A stretch of DNA of 64,000 bases. Origin: an uncultured Coriobacteriaceae bacterium. Lineage in GTDB: Bacteria > Actinomycetota > Coriobacteriia > Coriobacteriales > Eggerthellaceae. Location of the stretch: the NCBI GenBank assembly GCA_902768975.1, contig CACXMZ010000002.1, positions 225,471 through 289,470 of the forward strand, in the 5' to 3' direction. Within the stretch, counting starts at the first letter, position 1, and each line of letters begins with the position of its first letter. The notes below the pieces were generated by a model that worked only from the letters and a program-made list of their open reading frames with translations, was not told the DNA's origin and made no database searches. This document shows positions 20,099 through 30,106 of this stretch, piece by piece. Both the position numbers and the translations under genes were made by a program.

Positions 20099-23000
20099 AT
20101 GAGCAAGGTCTATTCCTTGAAAGCATTAAGGCTCTTTTTTGCCATTACTTTGGTCATTTCTATGATGCCAGTTGGTAGCGCATATGCTGCCGACGACTCT
20201 TCTGGTGCCCAGGGTTCGGGCGCAACGGGGGGAAGCCCGGCGCTCACAACCGATCCGTCTAATTCATCCGGAACGCGCGGCGGCTCCACCATTAACGAAG
20301 CGGACCGAGTGTACGTAAGGACCTGGCAGGAATTGCAGAATGCCGTCAAGAACTCTGCTAACAAAGGCAAGGTAATTACCTTAGAGAACGGTGTCGATGC
20401 CGAAGGTAAGGACCGTATCCTTATTAAGCAATCTCTTACTATCGACTTAAACGGCAAGCACGTCGACAGGGAGCGTACGTCAAACGACATCGACGGTCAT
20501 GTGTTTGAAATACAGAACGGTGCTACGGTTACCATTACCGACAGCAGCAGGGGGACCGGTGCCATCATGGGCGGCTATGCTTCCCGCGGGGGCGGCATTC
20601 ATGTGGGTAAGGGTTGCACCTGTATTGTTGAAAATATTATGCTCCTGCAGAATAAGGCAGGCGTGGATGGCGGTGCTGTGTATGTGCGTGGCAAGCTTGA
20701 AATGAGAAACTGCCTTATCAAGGGCAATAGTGCGGAAGACACGGCAGGCGCCATCTATTGCCAGGATACGGGCTCGTTTAAGTTGGACAATGTGGAAATA
20801 TACGAAAACACCGCCAAGAACGACGGTGGTGCCATAATCGCCCACATGAAGAGCGACTCCTCCATCAAGAATTCCAAAATTACGAACAACACGTCGAAGA
20901 CAGAAGACGGCGGTGCTATCCGTATGGAAGCATCGGAAAAAACGCTGACTATAGAAAACACCGAAATCAGCGGCAATACGTGTGAAAACGACGGTGGCGC
21001 CATTGTTATCTATAGCGGCAAGGTCAAAATGATCGGTGGCAAGATTTCAAACAACAAGTCCGAAGATGGCGGCGCTGTTTATAACGACGGAGGCACGATT
21101 GACCTTGATGGGGTTGAGATTAGTGGCAACGAAACAACGAAGAAAAGTGGCGGCGGTATAACCAATAAAAACAATGCCACGCTTAAAGACTGTACCCTCA
21201 AAGATAATATTTCAAAAGACAAGGGCGGCGCCATTTACAGCAATGACGACATTACGCTTGTGGGTTGTACTCTTGAAAGAAATAGTGCCCCAAATGATGG
21301 TGGCGCTATCTACATAAATGACGCAAAGCTCAACATCGAAAACTGCACTATCAGGAATAACACGTCTGCAAAGACTGGTGGTGGCATTCGTATCTACGAT
21401 GGAACGACGAACATTAAAGGTACCACGCTTATCGAAGACAACACGGCCTACGAATACGGTGGAGGCATATATACCAACAACGGTGCCACGCTCAACATGG
21501 AAGGCAACGTAAAGATCCACGGCAATTCGGCCAACGATGGCGGTGGCGGTATGTTGGTCGGTTCGTCCGAGGGCAACGAAGTTACCATCAAGGGCAAGAT
21601 TTATATTGCAGGCAACGGTGGATATAGCACCCCAAACGTCTACTTCAGGTCAAGGAACGTGTATATCGGCCAAGCGCAGACGACCACGGTTGTTACGCCG
21701 CTTACCTTAAAAGGAGCCCTGGAAGAAGGCAGCGTTATCGGAGTGGCCATCGACCACGAAATTGAAAACATGAGTGAAGTTCTCACTTCCGGATATAAGA
21801 AGTATCACGGCAACACCGACCCTGCTACGTTCTTCAGCGCAAACGCGGGGCTTTCCGTTCGGACTAATGGCGACGGCGAAGTTGTGCTTCATACATCCGA
21901 TTGGCCGGATCTGCAGAGGCTTATCAACAAGGCGGCAGACAACAATGAAACACTTACGCTGGAGAAAAGTTGGACGGGCAGCGTCTACGATCTGCCCCTT
22001 ACCATCCCCGAAGGGAAGACCGTCGAGTTGAACCTGAACGGGTTCACCATTAATCGCAACCTGGCGTCATCAGGGGCAAAAGAAAATGGAGAGGTTTTCA
22101 AGCTTGAAGCGGGTAGGACCCTTAGGATTACGGACAGCAGCGCAAAGCACAAGGGAAGGATTATTGGTGGGAACGGCAAAAATGGCGGTGGTATTTCGGT
22201 TGCCAGCGGTGCGTCACTTGAACTTGCGGGCGGAACCATTACGGGCAATAAGGCCGAAAACGGCAGCGGTATTTACAACGAAGGCACAGTTGTAGTTTCG
22301 GGCGGCGGCACGCTTTCTGGCAACACGGCAAACAAGGGCGGCGGCGTATATAACAAAGGAAGCCTAACCATAAGCACCAATGCCATAAACAACAACGACG
22401 CAAGCGTGGGCGGCGGCATTTACTATGCCCAGGGTGCCACGCTCAATGTGAGTGATGCGGCGGCGGTAAAAGACAACAGCGCCGCATCGGGAAAGAATAT
22501 ATTCATGGAGGGCAACAGCACTCTCATTACTATTACGAGCCCATTGACTGACGGCGCGTTTCTTGATGTGGTCGCCCAGAACTCCAACCCGAAAAACGAA
22601 AGAAAGCTTACGGCAGGCTGGGACACCAACAAGGGTTCGGGCGAATTTTTATACAACGGGGCGGCATACGACCCCGCGGATCCTAACGGGAAGCTCACGG
22701 AAAAGGACGGAGAACTCTGGCTTAAGGGGCTCAACGATTCCAGTATCCACTGGGTAAGCACCTGGCACGAGTTGTTCTTGGCTTTGGGCGGGGATGATTA
22801 TGACAACATTGCCCTCAAAAACGATATTAAACCCAAAACCAGCGATAGGGACGATACTCGTCCTCTCATGCTAATCTCTGGAGAAACAAAAAAGCTTGAT
22901 CTTTGCGGTTTCAAGCTGGATGCCGATGGTGTCTATTTTACCTACGGCGGAAGCCTTTGGCCGAGCACATCGGTAATCAAAGTATCTGCCGGCAAGCTGG

Positions 23001-26000
23001 AACTCAAGGACAGCCTTGGAACTGGCATGATTACCGGGGGAACAAATGGGGCAGAAAGCCAAAAAGGCGGCGGCATTAACATTTCAAAGAACGCTACGTG
23101 CGAAATTACCGACTGCGCCATAAGCGGGAATGGCCTTAAGGGCGACGGCGGCGGCATCTACAACGAAGGCACGCTCATCATGAATGGTGGTAGCGTATTC
23201 GGAAGCAAAACAAAAAAGCACAGCGGCGGCAAAGGCGGCGGCATATATAACAACGGACGTGTGCAGCTCACCAATGTCACCATCGCAGACAACTATGCAG
23301 AAGATAACGGTGGCGGCATTTATATGGATACCGGGTCCCAGGACTCTTCCATTAAGAATTGCCGCATTAGCAACAATACATCGGGGTCAAGTTACGGTGG
23401 CGGCATTTATATAAACATGCCCAAGAAGGAAATCAGCATCGAAGATTCAATTATTGACGGTAACTCTTTTGTTAATGAAGACGAAACCAGACCGATTGGG
23501 GCTACTCCGGACGGCATTGGCTATTTGAATTATAGCGGTGGTGGCATCTATTTGGAAAAGGGTACGCTCAACATGGCGGGCGGCGCCATTACCGGCAATG
23601 CTTCTGAAAACGGCGGCGGTATATACAATGCAGACGGAAGAATTACCTTAGACGGAGTGAAAATCGATGGCAATACGGCTGCGGGAGAAGTGTATGTCTC
23701 CGAAAACGAAGAATCCTCGTCCGGGGGTCTTGGAGGCGGCATCTATAACAAGAATCATATGTCACTTACCGCTTGCACCATTAGCAACAACAAATCAGAC
23801 GAAAGTGGCGCAGGGCTTTGGACAAGCAACGATGTTTCCGACACAAGCACAGTGAAGGACTGCACCTTCGAGTCTAATCAGGCAATATCTGTGGGTGGCG
23901 GCATCCACCTGGCCGGGGGCAAGCTCACGCTAGAAGGAAGCGAGTCTACAGGTTGCATGTTCAAGAGCAACGAAGCCTACGAAGAAGCGTCGGGCATACA
24001 GGTTGACGGGGAACTCCATGTTAAAGGCAAGATTTTTATGCCAGCGGACAGTATTTACCTGCCTTCGGGCAAGAAGATTAAGCTGGACGCACCATTGGCT
24101 GAAGGCTCTATGATTGACGTTGCTTTGGCGAAAACCTTTGGCGTATTTACCGACGGGTTCAAGACGCATCATCCAAGCGACGACCCTGCGGACTACTTCT
24201 GTTCAGACTATGGCTATAAGGTGCTCAAGGCTTCCGACGGCGAAGCCGAAATAAAACTGGTATTTAATGAGGGCGGAGATTTTATCGACGTCAACAGCCA
24301 GATTAACGACGTGTCCAGGCTGACCAAAGGGAATTGGATGTCGGGCATTTCTGGCGACCGTTATATCAACGAGATAAATCTGCCCTGTACGCACGACTCG
24401 GCGATGAAGGGCGTAATCAGCCACACCATGTCTTCGATTGGTTCTTTCTTGGGTTATCAGGGCAATGCTGAAACACAGGTTAGGCATATCGACGAACAAT
24501 TAAACGACGGCGTTCGCAGGCTGGACCTCAGGCTCAACAATAGATACGAAAAGTCATATGCGCTTGGGCTGTGGATAAGCTTCAAGGACGACGGTAAAAA
24601 TCTTTGGCTTTGCCACGGGAAGAGCTATATTGGCGGCACATTCTGGGCAACCGACCACGATGGCGGCAAGCTGAGCCTTACGGAAGTTTGGGAATGGGTT
24701 AAAGACTTCCTTCAGAAGCACCCGACGGAAACCATTATTTTGGACCTGGCGCCCGAACCGGTTAATTCCTGGGGGCACGACACCGACGACGACACTGACA
24801 CAATCTGCAAGCGAGCCAAAAAGTTCGTCGTTGACTTTAGCAAGGAAATCAATCCTTCGACGGGCAAGCCGTATGTCTATTGGGAAAATGGTGTTGTGGG
24901 TAAAAACATGACCCGCTATCCCATGCTTAAAGAGTGCCGCGGCCAGGTAATTTTTGCGGGCGACTGTAATGTTGGCGGCATCAATAACTTTGGCCTAGGT
25001 GGAAATGTTACGACCAGGGAGCCCGAAGGCGCACACGGCGAATCGGCGGCGGACAAGATTAGGCATACCTACGAGTTCTATAACAAGAACAATATAGACA
25101 CGTTCCGCCTTATACCGAAAGACGTAACTGAGCATCTGGTGGGTAGCGAACCGGACAAGGGCCTCCTCTATCGAGTGAGCGCGTTAACGGCACCACTTGG
25201 CCTTGCAGAGGTTCCCCTAGACACGCCGCTAAATGCTGCAGACCAGATACATGAAGCCTTGTATTACGCCAGCAATGACGAAACGGGCGTGTTCAACCAG
25301 AGAGGTCAATATGTGGGCTGGATACGTCAGGACGGCGTTACGGCCAGGACAAATCGCGTTATTTGGATGTCCAACTTCCCCGAAGACGACCCGACTACAA
25401 GTGAAAACGAAGGCCTGAACTACTGCACGGTAACAGCCTATTCGAATATTTCCGATGAAGACGCTCAAGCTGCGGGGCTCGACCCGAAGCAGGTAAAGGT
25501 CCAGGAATACAAGCTGCTTAAGGGCACGGAATTTACGATTCCGGGAAATATTTATGGCTACAACAAGCAATTAAAAGAGTGGGATGCCAGTGTTCCGTCT
25601 GGGTCTGAAGCCGCGGGCGAAGCATCTTATGCACCGGGCACTACGTATAGGATTATGAACGACGTTGCTTTTACGGCAGACTGGGGCACCGAATCTCATG
25701 ATCCCGGTGAAACAATTACCAAGTTTAGCGCTACTTGGGTAGACCAGGACAATGCAGACGAGATTAGACCCACCACTCTGACAGTAAAGTACTTGAAGAA
25801 CGGGTCTGCAGAAGAGCAGTCCATAAGCCTTCCTGTGGGCGACGCCTGGGAAAGCACGGTTAGTGGGCTCGTGACCAAAGTGATAAGCGTTTCTGACGGA
25901 GGTGTTCGGATTAAGCCCACCATCGAACACCCGCGCGGGCAGGACAAAGAAGGCGAATATTCCTATTCCGTTTCCAATAATATAGTGACCGGCTGCATGA

Positions 26001-27265
26001 TTACGCTCTACCACACGCCGGCAAGCGACCCCGACCCCGAAGGGGAAGAACACCCCGTCTTTTTCGGCGAAGTAAGCTGGGATGACAACGAAAACGAAAT
26101 TCAAGATCGTCCTGAAACGATTACCCTTCGCCTGATGAAGGAGGGCCAGGAAGTAAGCACGATAAACGTCGACGGAACGGGCTCTGGCTGGAACTGGTCG
26201 GTGGTTCTTCCTGAAGGAGACCCGACTGGCTATAGCATTGTTCAGGACCCCATTAGAGGGTATAAGACAGAAATCACGGGCAACATGACCGATGGCTTTG
26301 TTATCAAGAATACCCTTGCGCACGCAGCCCATAAACACGACCTGAACAAAGTTGGGGCCAAGCCGGCTACCTGCCTTGAAGACGGCAATATTGAATACTG
26401 GGTTTGCAACAAGGAAGCCGACCCCTGCAACCGGTATTTCGCCGACGCGGAGGGAGTAAATGAGCTTGACCCCGCCAAAGCAGCAGATGATGGTGGCATC
26501 ATTCTTCCTGCCACGGGGCACGACTGGGGCGAACCAGAATATATTTGGGCAGAAGATAACAGCACGGTTACGGCCAGGATGGTTTGCAAACATGATTCGA
26601 CCCACGTAATTGAAGAAGTGGTAAACACTTCTTCCGAAGTAACGCTCGAGCCCACCAAGACTGAAGACGGCGAAGAAATCTTCACTGGCATATTCAAGGG
26701 CGAGAGCATTTTCGTAGACCAGTTCAAGACGGTGAATTTACCTGCGACGGGAATCAAGCACACGATTACGTTCAAGCTCAATGGCGGCTCGTATGACGGC
26801 AATACAGACGACTTGGTCGTGGATACTTACGAGGGCGACACCATTATTGTTCCCGATGCTCCGGAAAGGGCAGGCTACACCTTCCTCTACTGGAAGGGTT
26901 CGGAATATTACCCTGGGGAAGAGTATACGGTGAAAGAAGACCACACTTTGACGGCCCAGTGGGAGAAAAATGAAGATCCTGCTGGCGATGGTGACGACCC
27001 TGACGAGGGTGATTCTGGCAAGGGCGATGGTGACGACAAGGGCGGCTCTAGTGACGACGGCAACAAGGGCAGCAGTGACAAGGGCGACAAGAAACCGAGC
27101 ACCGCATCGGGAGCAAAGAGCAGCACCGGTCCTACCAGTGCCAGCACGAAGACGGGCGACGCGAGCAACCCCTATGCCCTGCTTACACTGGGCCTGGTGA
27201 GCCTGGTTGGTATAACGGCTTCTTCGCTACGCCTGAGGCGCACGAGAAGAAGGAATGACGAATAA
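20099..27265 (+). CDS. Giant surface protein: beta-helix repeats, PI-PLC-like domain, InlB-type repeat, wall anchor
   Basis: It has about 2388 residues from the ATG at 20099 (GGAGG at 20088-20092), rather than the longer open frame. Signal peptide at 1-30 (ends GSAYA). Three right-handed beta-helix blocks occupy roughly 80-560, 600-830 and 900-1390, with many GGAIY/GGGIYN turns and N-rich ladders. A PI-PLC X-like domain spans about 1415-1660: NLPCTHDSAM (first His near 1430), RRLDLRL and LWLCHGKSYIGG (second His near 1504). Then come Cna-B-like segments, a module shared with the upstream surface protein, an InlB-type repeat near 2220-2290, and a Gly/Asp/Ser/Lys linker. The C-terminal anchor has KTGDAS, a hydrophobic helix and RLRRTRRRNDE. 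It probably binds host or microbial surfaces; lipase activity is possible, not shown. Confidence 0.85.
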   Translation: MSKVYSLKALRLFFAITLVISMMPVGSAYAADDSSGAQGSGATGGSPALTTDPSNSSGTRGGSTINEADRVYVRTWQELQNAVKNSANKGKVITLENGVDAEGKDRILIKQSLTIDLNGKHVDRERTSNDIDGHVFEIQNGATVTITDSSRGTGAIMGGYASRGGGIHVGKGCTCIVENIMLLQNKAGVDGGAVYVRGKLEMRNCLIKGNSAEDTAGAIYCQDTGSFKLDNVEIYENTAKNDGGAIIAHMKSDSSIKNSKITNNTSKTEDGGAIRMEASEKTLTIENTEISGNTCENDGGAIVIYSGKVKMIGGKISNNKSEDGGAVYNDGGTIDLDGVEISGNETTKKSGGGITNKNNATLKDCTLKDNISKDKGGAIYSNDDITLVGCTLERNSAPNDGGAIYINDAKLNIENCTIRNNTSAKTGGGIRIYDGTTNIKGTTLIEDNTAYEYGGGIYTNNGATLNMEGNVKIHGNSANDGGGGMLVGSSEGNEVTIKGKIYIAGNGGYSTPNVYFRSRNVYIGQAQTTTVVTPLTLKGALEEGSVIGVAIDHEIENMSEVLTSGYKKYHGNTDPATFFSANAGLSVRTNGDGEVVLHTSDWPDLQRLINKAADNNETLTLEKSWTGSVYDLPLTIPEGKTVELNLNGFTINRNLASSGAKENGEVFKLEAGRTLRITDSSAKHKGRIIGGNGKNGGGISVASGASLELAGGTITGNKAENGSGIYNEGTVVVSGGGTLSGNTANKGGGVYNKGSLTISTNAINNNDASVGGGIYYAQGATLNVSDAAAVKDNSAASGKNIFMEGNSTLITITSPLTDGAFLDVVAQNSNPKNERKLTAGWDTNKGSGEFLYNGAAYDPADPNGKLTEKDGELWLKGLNDSSIHWVSTWHELFLALGGDDYDNIALKNDIKPKTSDRDDTRPLMLISGETKKLDLCGFKLDADGVYFTYGGSLWPSTSVIKVSAGKLELKDSLGTGMITGGTNGAESQKGGGINISKNATCEITDCAISGNGLKGDGGGIYNEGTLIMNGGSVFGSKTKKHSGGKGGGIYNNGRVQLTNVTIADNYAEDNGGGIYMDTGSQDSSIKNCRISNNTSGSSYGGGIYINMPKKEISIEDSIIDGNSFVNEDETRPIGATPDGIGYLNYSGGGIYLEKGTLNMAGGAITGNASENGGGIYNADGRITLDGVKIDGNTAAGEVYVSENEESSSGGLGGGIYNKNHMSLTACTISNNKSDESGAGLWTSNDVSDTSTVKDCTFESNQAISVGGGIHLAGGKLTLEGSESTGCMFKSNEAYEEASGIQVDGELHVKGKIFMPADSIYLPSGKKIKLDAPLAEGSMIDVALAKTFGVFTDGFKTHHPSDDPADYFCSDYGYKVLKASDGEAEIKLVFNEGGDFIDVNSQINDVSRLTKGNWMSGISGDRYINEINLPCTHDSAMKGVISHTMSSIGSFLGYQGNAETQVRHIDEQLNDGVRRLDLRLNNRYEKSYALGLWISFKDDGKNLWLCHGKSYIGGTFWATDHDGGKLSLTEVWEWVKDFLQKHPTETIILDLAPEPVNSWGHDTDDDTDTICKRAKKFVVDFSKEINPSTGKPYVYWENGVVGKNMTRYPMLKECRGQVIFAGDCNVGGINNFGLGGNVTTREPEGAHGESAADKIRHTYEFYNKNNIDTFRLIPKDVTEHLVGSEPDKGLLYRVSALTAPLGLAEVPLDTPLNAADQIHEALYYASNDETGVFNQRGQYVGWIRQDGVTARTNRVIWMSNFPEDDPTTSENEGLNYCTVTAYSNISDEDAQAAGLDPKQVKVQEYKLLKGTEFTIPGNIYGYNKQLKEWDASVPSGSEAAGEASYAPGTTYRIMNDVAFTADWGTESHDPGETITKFSATWVDQDNADEIRPTTLTVKYLKNGSAEEQSISLPVGDAWESTVSGLVTKVISVSDGGVRIKPTIEHPRGQDKEGEYSYSVSNNIVTGCMITLYHTPASDPDPEGEEHPVFFGEVSWDDNENEIQDRPETITLRLMKEGQEVSTINVDGTGSGWNWSVVLPEGDPTGYSIVQDPIRGYKTEITGNMTDGFVIKNTLAHAAHKHDLNKVGAKPATCLEDGNIEYWVCNKEADPCNRYFADAEGVNELDPAKAADDGGIILPATGHDWGEPEYIWAEDNSTVTARMVCKHDSTHVIEEVVNTSSEVTLEPTKTEDGEEIFTGIFKGESIFVDQFKTVNLPATGIKHTITFKLNGGSYDGNTDDLVVDTYEGDTIIVPDAPERAGYTFLYWKGSEYYPGEEYTVKEDHTLTAQWEKNEDPAGDGDDPDEGDSGKGDGDDKGGSSDDGNKGSSDKGDKKPSTASGAKSSTGPTSASTKTGDASNPYALLTLGLVSLVGITASSLRLRRTRRRNDE

Positions 27266-27338
27266 GTGGCCTGGCCACGAGGCTGAACCGCAGTTTTACT
27301 GCTTACATAAATCAACAATCGCGACCTGATTGTTCATT

Positions 27339-27368
27339 GATAGGGGGACATGCGCCCCCTATCCTTTT
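27339..27368 (+). terminator. Intrinsic terminator after the giant surface protein gene
   Basis: GATAGGGGG (27339-27347) pairs with CCCCCTATC (27355-27363), followed by CTTTTA. It ends about 30 bp before the next ATG. Confidence 0.75.
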
Positions 27369-27396
27369 ATAGGTACAAAAAAGGGAAGGGGTCGCT

Positions 27397-28431
27397 ATGG
27401 CCAAAGTACTAAACCGTCGTAATTTCTTGGCGCTGGGTGGCGTGGGCGCGCTTTCGTGCCTGCCCCTGTTAAGCGCCTGTTCGAGCAACGCTTCATTTGG
27501 CGCTGCTTCGCCCGCGGCAAGCTCTGCCGCAGGTGCTAGTGCCGCAACAGACGGGGCGCGCACTATAAAGGTGGGCACGCTTCCTACCGAAGACCTGCTG
27601 CCCTACTGGGTGGCTGGCGAAGAAGGTCTGTTTGAAGCCCATGGGCTGAATGTAGAAGTGGTTCCCTTCCAGGCCGCCACCGAACTTATTGCCGGCGTTT
27701 CTTCGGGCGAAGTCGACCTAGCCATGACTGACATTATGGTTACCGCCAGTATGGTTGCCGGCGGCACCGACGTGTCCATGAAGTGGGTTACGCTGGGTGC
27801 CACGCCCGACCAGGGGCGCTTCGGCATCATGGCGGGCCCCAATAGCAGCGTAAAGTCCATCGACAAATTGGCTGGCGTCCCCATTGGCGTGGGCAGCAAT
27901 ACCATTCTTGAATATGTCATGGACAAGCTTCTGGAAGCTGCTGGCATTACTGAAGACCAGATTGTGGTTGAAGAATTGCAGAAGCTTCCCGTGCGCTTCC
28001 AGGCCATGATGGCAAACGAAGTGCAGGCGGCGGCATTGCCTGGCAGCTTGCTGGCGCTCGGCGAAGCTCAGGGTTGCACGCTTATTGCTGACGACACCCA
28101 GGGCGAAAACCTTTCGCAGTCTGTCATGATTGTGCAAAACAGCTTGCTTGAAGGCGAAGGTGGCGAAGCCTTGCTCCAGGAACTTCAGGCCGTGTGGAAT
28201 GAAGCGGTCGACCTGGTTAATGCCAACCCCGAAAACTACCGCAGCGTGCTTATTGCTAACGCTAACCTCTCTGAAGAAATTGCAGACAGCTACCCCATTT
28301 GCCAATACCCCGCAGCCCAGATGCCCACGGCAGACATGGTCGACCCCGTTTTGGCATGGATGGAAAAGAAGGGCTACCTCAGCCAACAGCTGAGCTATGA
28401 CGCCAGCACCGGTGGCTTCACGGTAAAGTAG
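27397..28431 (+). CDS. ABC transporter substrate-binding lipoprotein (SsuA/NMT1-like)
   Basis: It has 344 residues. The N-terminus has NRRNFLALGG followed by a hydrophobic stretch and LLSAC, so it is a lipoprotein with a possible Tat motif. The body reads KVGTLPTEDLLPYWVAGEEGLFEAHGLNVEVVPF, the family opening for NMT1/THI5 and sulfonate/nitrate-type binding proteins, with SGEVDLAMTDIMVTASMVAGG in the middle. The ligand cannot be told from sequence. The permease gene follows after 68 bp; no ATPase gene is in the neighbourhood. Confidence 0.88.
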   Translation: MAKVLNRRNFLALGGVGALSCLPLLSACSSNASFGAASPAASSAAGASAATDGARTIKVGTLPTEDLLPYWVAGEEGLFEAHGLNVEVVPFQAATELIAGVSSGEVDLAMTDIMVTASMVAGGTDVSMKWVTLGATPDQGRFGIMAGPNSSVKSIDKLAGVPIGVGSNTILEYVMDKLLEAAGITEDQIVVEELQKLPVRFQAMMANEVQAAALPGSLLALGEAQGCTLIADDTQGENLSQSVMIVQNSLLEGEGGEALLQELQAVWNEAVDLVNANPENYRSVLIANANLSEEIADSYPICQYPAAQMPTADMVDPVLAWMEKKGYLSQQLSYDASTGGFTVK

Positions 28432-28499
28432 GAAGCACAACGCGTTATAGGGCAGCGGTATACGAAGCCTCTGCCCGCGCAGTTTCTGGCAGGCATTCA

Positions 28500-29252
28500 A
28501 TGAACGAAGCAGAACACACATGGGCGAAGACGGCGGGCGGCTATGCCTTTGCCGTTGTCTTCATTGTGGTGGGGTGGTGGTTAACCGCATTGGCGCTTAA
28601 CACGCCTGCCCTGCCCACGCCGCTCCAGGCCATTCAGATGCTCGTTGCCAATGCCGACCAGCTGCTGCCCTTCTTCATTACGAGCACCTGGCGCGTGGTA
28701 GTTTCGGTGGCGCTTGGCACTATTTTGGCCGTGCCTATCGCACAATTCTGCGCGCGCTCAAAAACACTCGATGCCCTGTTTGCCCCAGTGCTTTACCTGC
28801 TTTACCCCATTCCTAAGGTGGTACTGCTTCCCATACTGCTGGTGCTCCTAGGGCTGGCAGATGCACCCAAGATCGTGCTTATTACCCTCACGGTGTTTTT
28901 CCAGGTACTTGTTGCCACGCGCGACGCCGTACTCAATATTCCCGAAACCGCCTTTTGGGCCATTCGCAGTCTGGGCGGTAACCGCTGGCATGAATACTGG
29001 CACGTAGTGGTGCCGGCCACTCTGCCCGCTGTGTTTACATCGCTTCGCATTGGGGTGGGCACTGCCATCGCCGTCCTCTTCATTGCCGAAGCTATGGCGG
29101 GCTCTACGGGGCTGGGTTATTTCATCATGCAGTCTTGGTCGATGGTGAATTACCCGCGCATGTTTGCCGGCATCATTGCTATGGCTATCCTGGGCGTGGT
29201 GCTTTACGCCGCCTTCGACATTGTCGAACGCCGCATGATGGTCTGGAAGTAG
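28500..29252 (+). CDS. ABC transporter permease (SsuC/TauC family)
   Basis: It has 250 residues, about six hydrophobic segments. The EAA loop reads AIRSLGGNRWHEYWHVVVPATLPAVFTSLRIGVGTA, typical of nitrate/sulfonate/taurine-type permeases. It pairs with the preceding binding lipoprotein. The ATP-binding subunit expected for this importer is absent here and must be encoded elsewhere if the system works. Confidence 0.88.
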   Translation: MNEAEHTWAKTAGGYAFAVVFIVVGWWLTALALNTPALPTPLQAIQMLVANADQLLPFFITSTWRVVVSVALGTILAVPIAQFCARSKTLDALFAPVLYLLYPIPKVVLLPILLVLLGLADAPKIVLITLTVFFQVLVATRDAVLNIPETAFWAIRSLGGNRWHEYWHVVVPATLPAVFTSLRIGVGTAIAVLFIAEAMAGSTGLGYFIMQSWSMVNYPRMFAGIIAMAILGVVLYAAFDIVERRMMVWK

Positions 29253-29300
29253 CGGTGAGCAAAGGATAGCCTTATAGCTGCCACATATTGGGAAGGGGTC

Positions 29301-29345
29301 AAAACCCCTCCCTTCGCTGCCACGCGTGCGGGAGGGGTTTTGCAC
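29301..29345. terminator. Bidirectional terminator between the permease and tetR genes
   Basis: AAAACCCCTCCC (29301-29312) pairs with GGGAGGGGTTTT (29330-29341), a perfect 12-bp stem with A and T flanks on both strands. It separates two converging genes. Confidence 0.8.
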
Positions 29346-29424
29346 CCCTTTTCAGCTATGCTTGCTTCACTTTAAATATAATCTTTCTAGTTCAGAGCCA
29401 GCTAAAAGGGTATCCATTACCCCT

Positions 29425-30012
29425 TTAACCTTCAGCGCGAGAGCGGGCGTCTTTGATGGCGAAGTCGTAGACGAGGTGGGCTAGGTCTTTGGCGCTCGTT
29501 TTGCCGGGGTGGGCGAGCCAGTCGGAAATCATATAGAGCGTGCCCGCGAGCGTGTATTCCAGCATAAGGTCTATTTCTTCGTCCGAGCGTTTCCCGCTTG
29601 GCTGCAGCACGTATTCGCGCCAGAGCGGCTTGAGGTTGTCCTTCAGCTTATGCATGAAGGCACTGTCGCCCTGCTTGCCCAGCAGTGCGCGAATATAGAC
29701 CTTGTTGTGTTCGTAAAACAATACAACGTCGGTGCAGGCTGCAATTTTGTTGAGCTTGCTTGCGTCGCCAGCGAGCCGCTGCATGCAGTCTTCCACGCAT
29801 TCAGTCATACCAGCGAGCAGGGCATCTTCGCGTTGCGCCAGCAAGTCGTACAGGTCTTTGTAGTGTAAATAGAAGGTCCCGCGGTTGTAGCCCGCGCGTT
29901 CACACACCGCACCCACGGTGATTTTTTCCAGCGGGCACGTGGCATACAGCTGCCAAAAAGCTTGCTCAAGGTCGGCCTTGGTGCGCGCGGTCTGTTCAGG
30001 ACGCTTTTTCAT
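29425..30012 (-). CDS. TetR/AcrR family transcriptional regulator
   Basis: It has 195 residues from the ATG at 30010-30012 (MKKRPEQTARTKADLEQAFWQL); an upstream start would add ten residues. The helix-turn-helix is ITVGAVCERAGYNRGTFYLHYKDLYDLL. The C-terminal domain is of the type seen in dihydroxyacetone-kinase-like TetR proteins (DLMLEYTLAGTLYMISDWL). Target genes are unknown; the traX-like gene is the next gene upstream on the same strand. Confidence 0.88.
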   Translation of the reverse strand: MKKRPEQTARTKADLEQAFWQLYATCPLEKITVGAVCERAGYNRGTFYLHYKDLYDLLAQREDALLAGMTECVEDCMQRLAGDASKLNKIAACTDVVLFYEHNKVYIRALLGKQGDSAFMHKLKDNLKPLWREYVLQPSGKRSDEEIDLMLEYTLAGTLYMISDWLAHPGKTSAKDLAHLVYDFAIKDARSRAEG

Positions 30013-30106
30013 GGCATAAGCATAGCATGCGCCTGGCCGCACCGTCTTTTGCGGTACGTTTCATGTGTCGTTATTGGTACGGAACGGAAACGGCGGGCAC
30101 GATGCC

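Noticed and set aside
27266..27396. Riboswitch before the ABC binding-protein gene
   Set aside because: Only a simple terminator hairpin for the upstream gene is visible; no TPP or other aptamer core was recognised.
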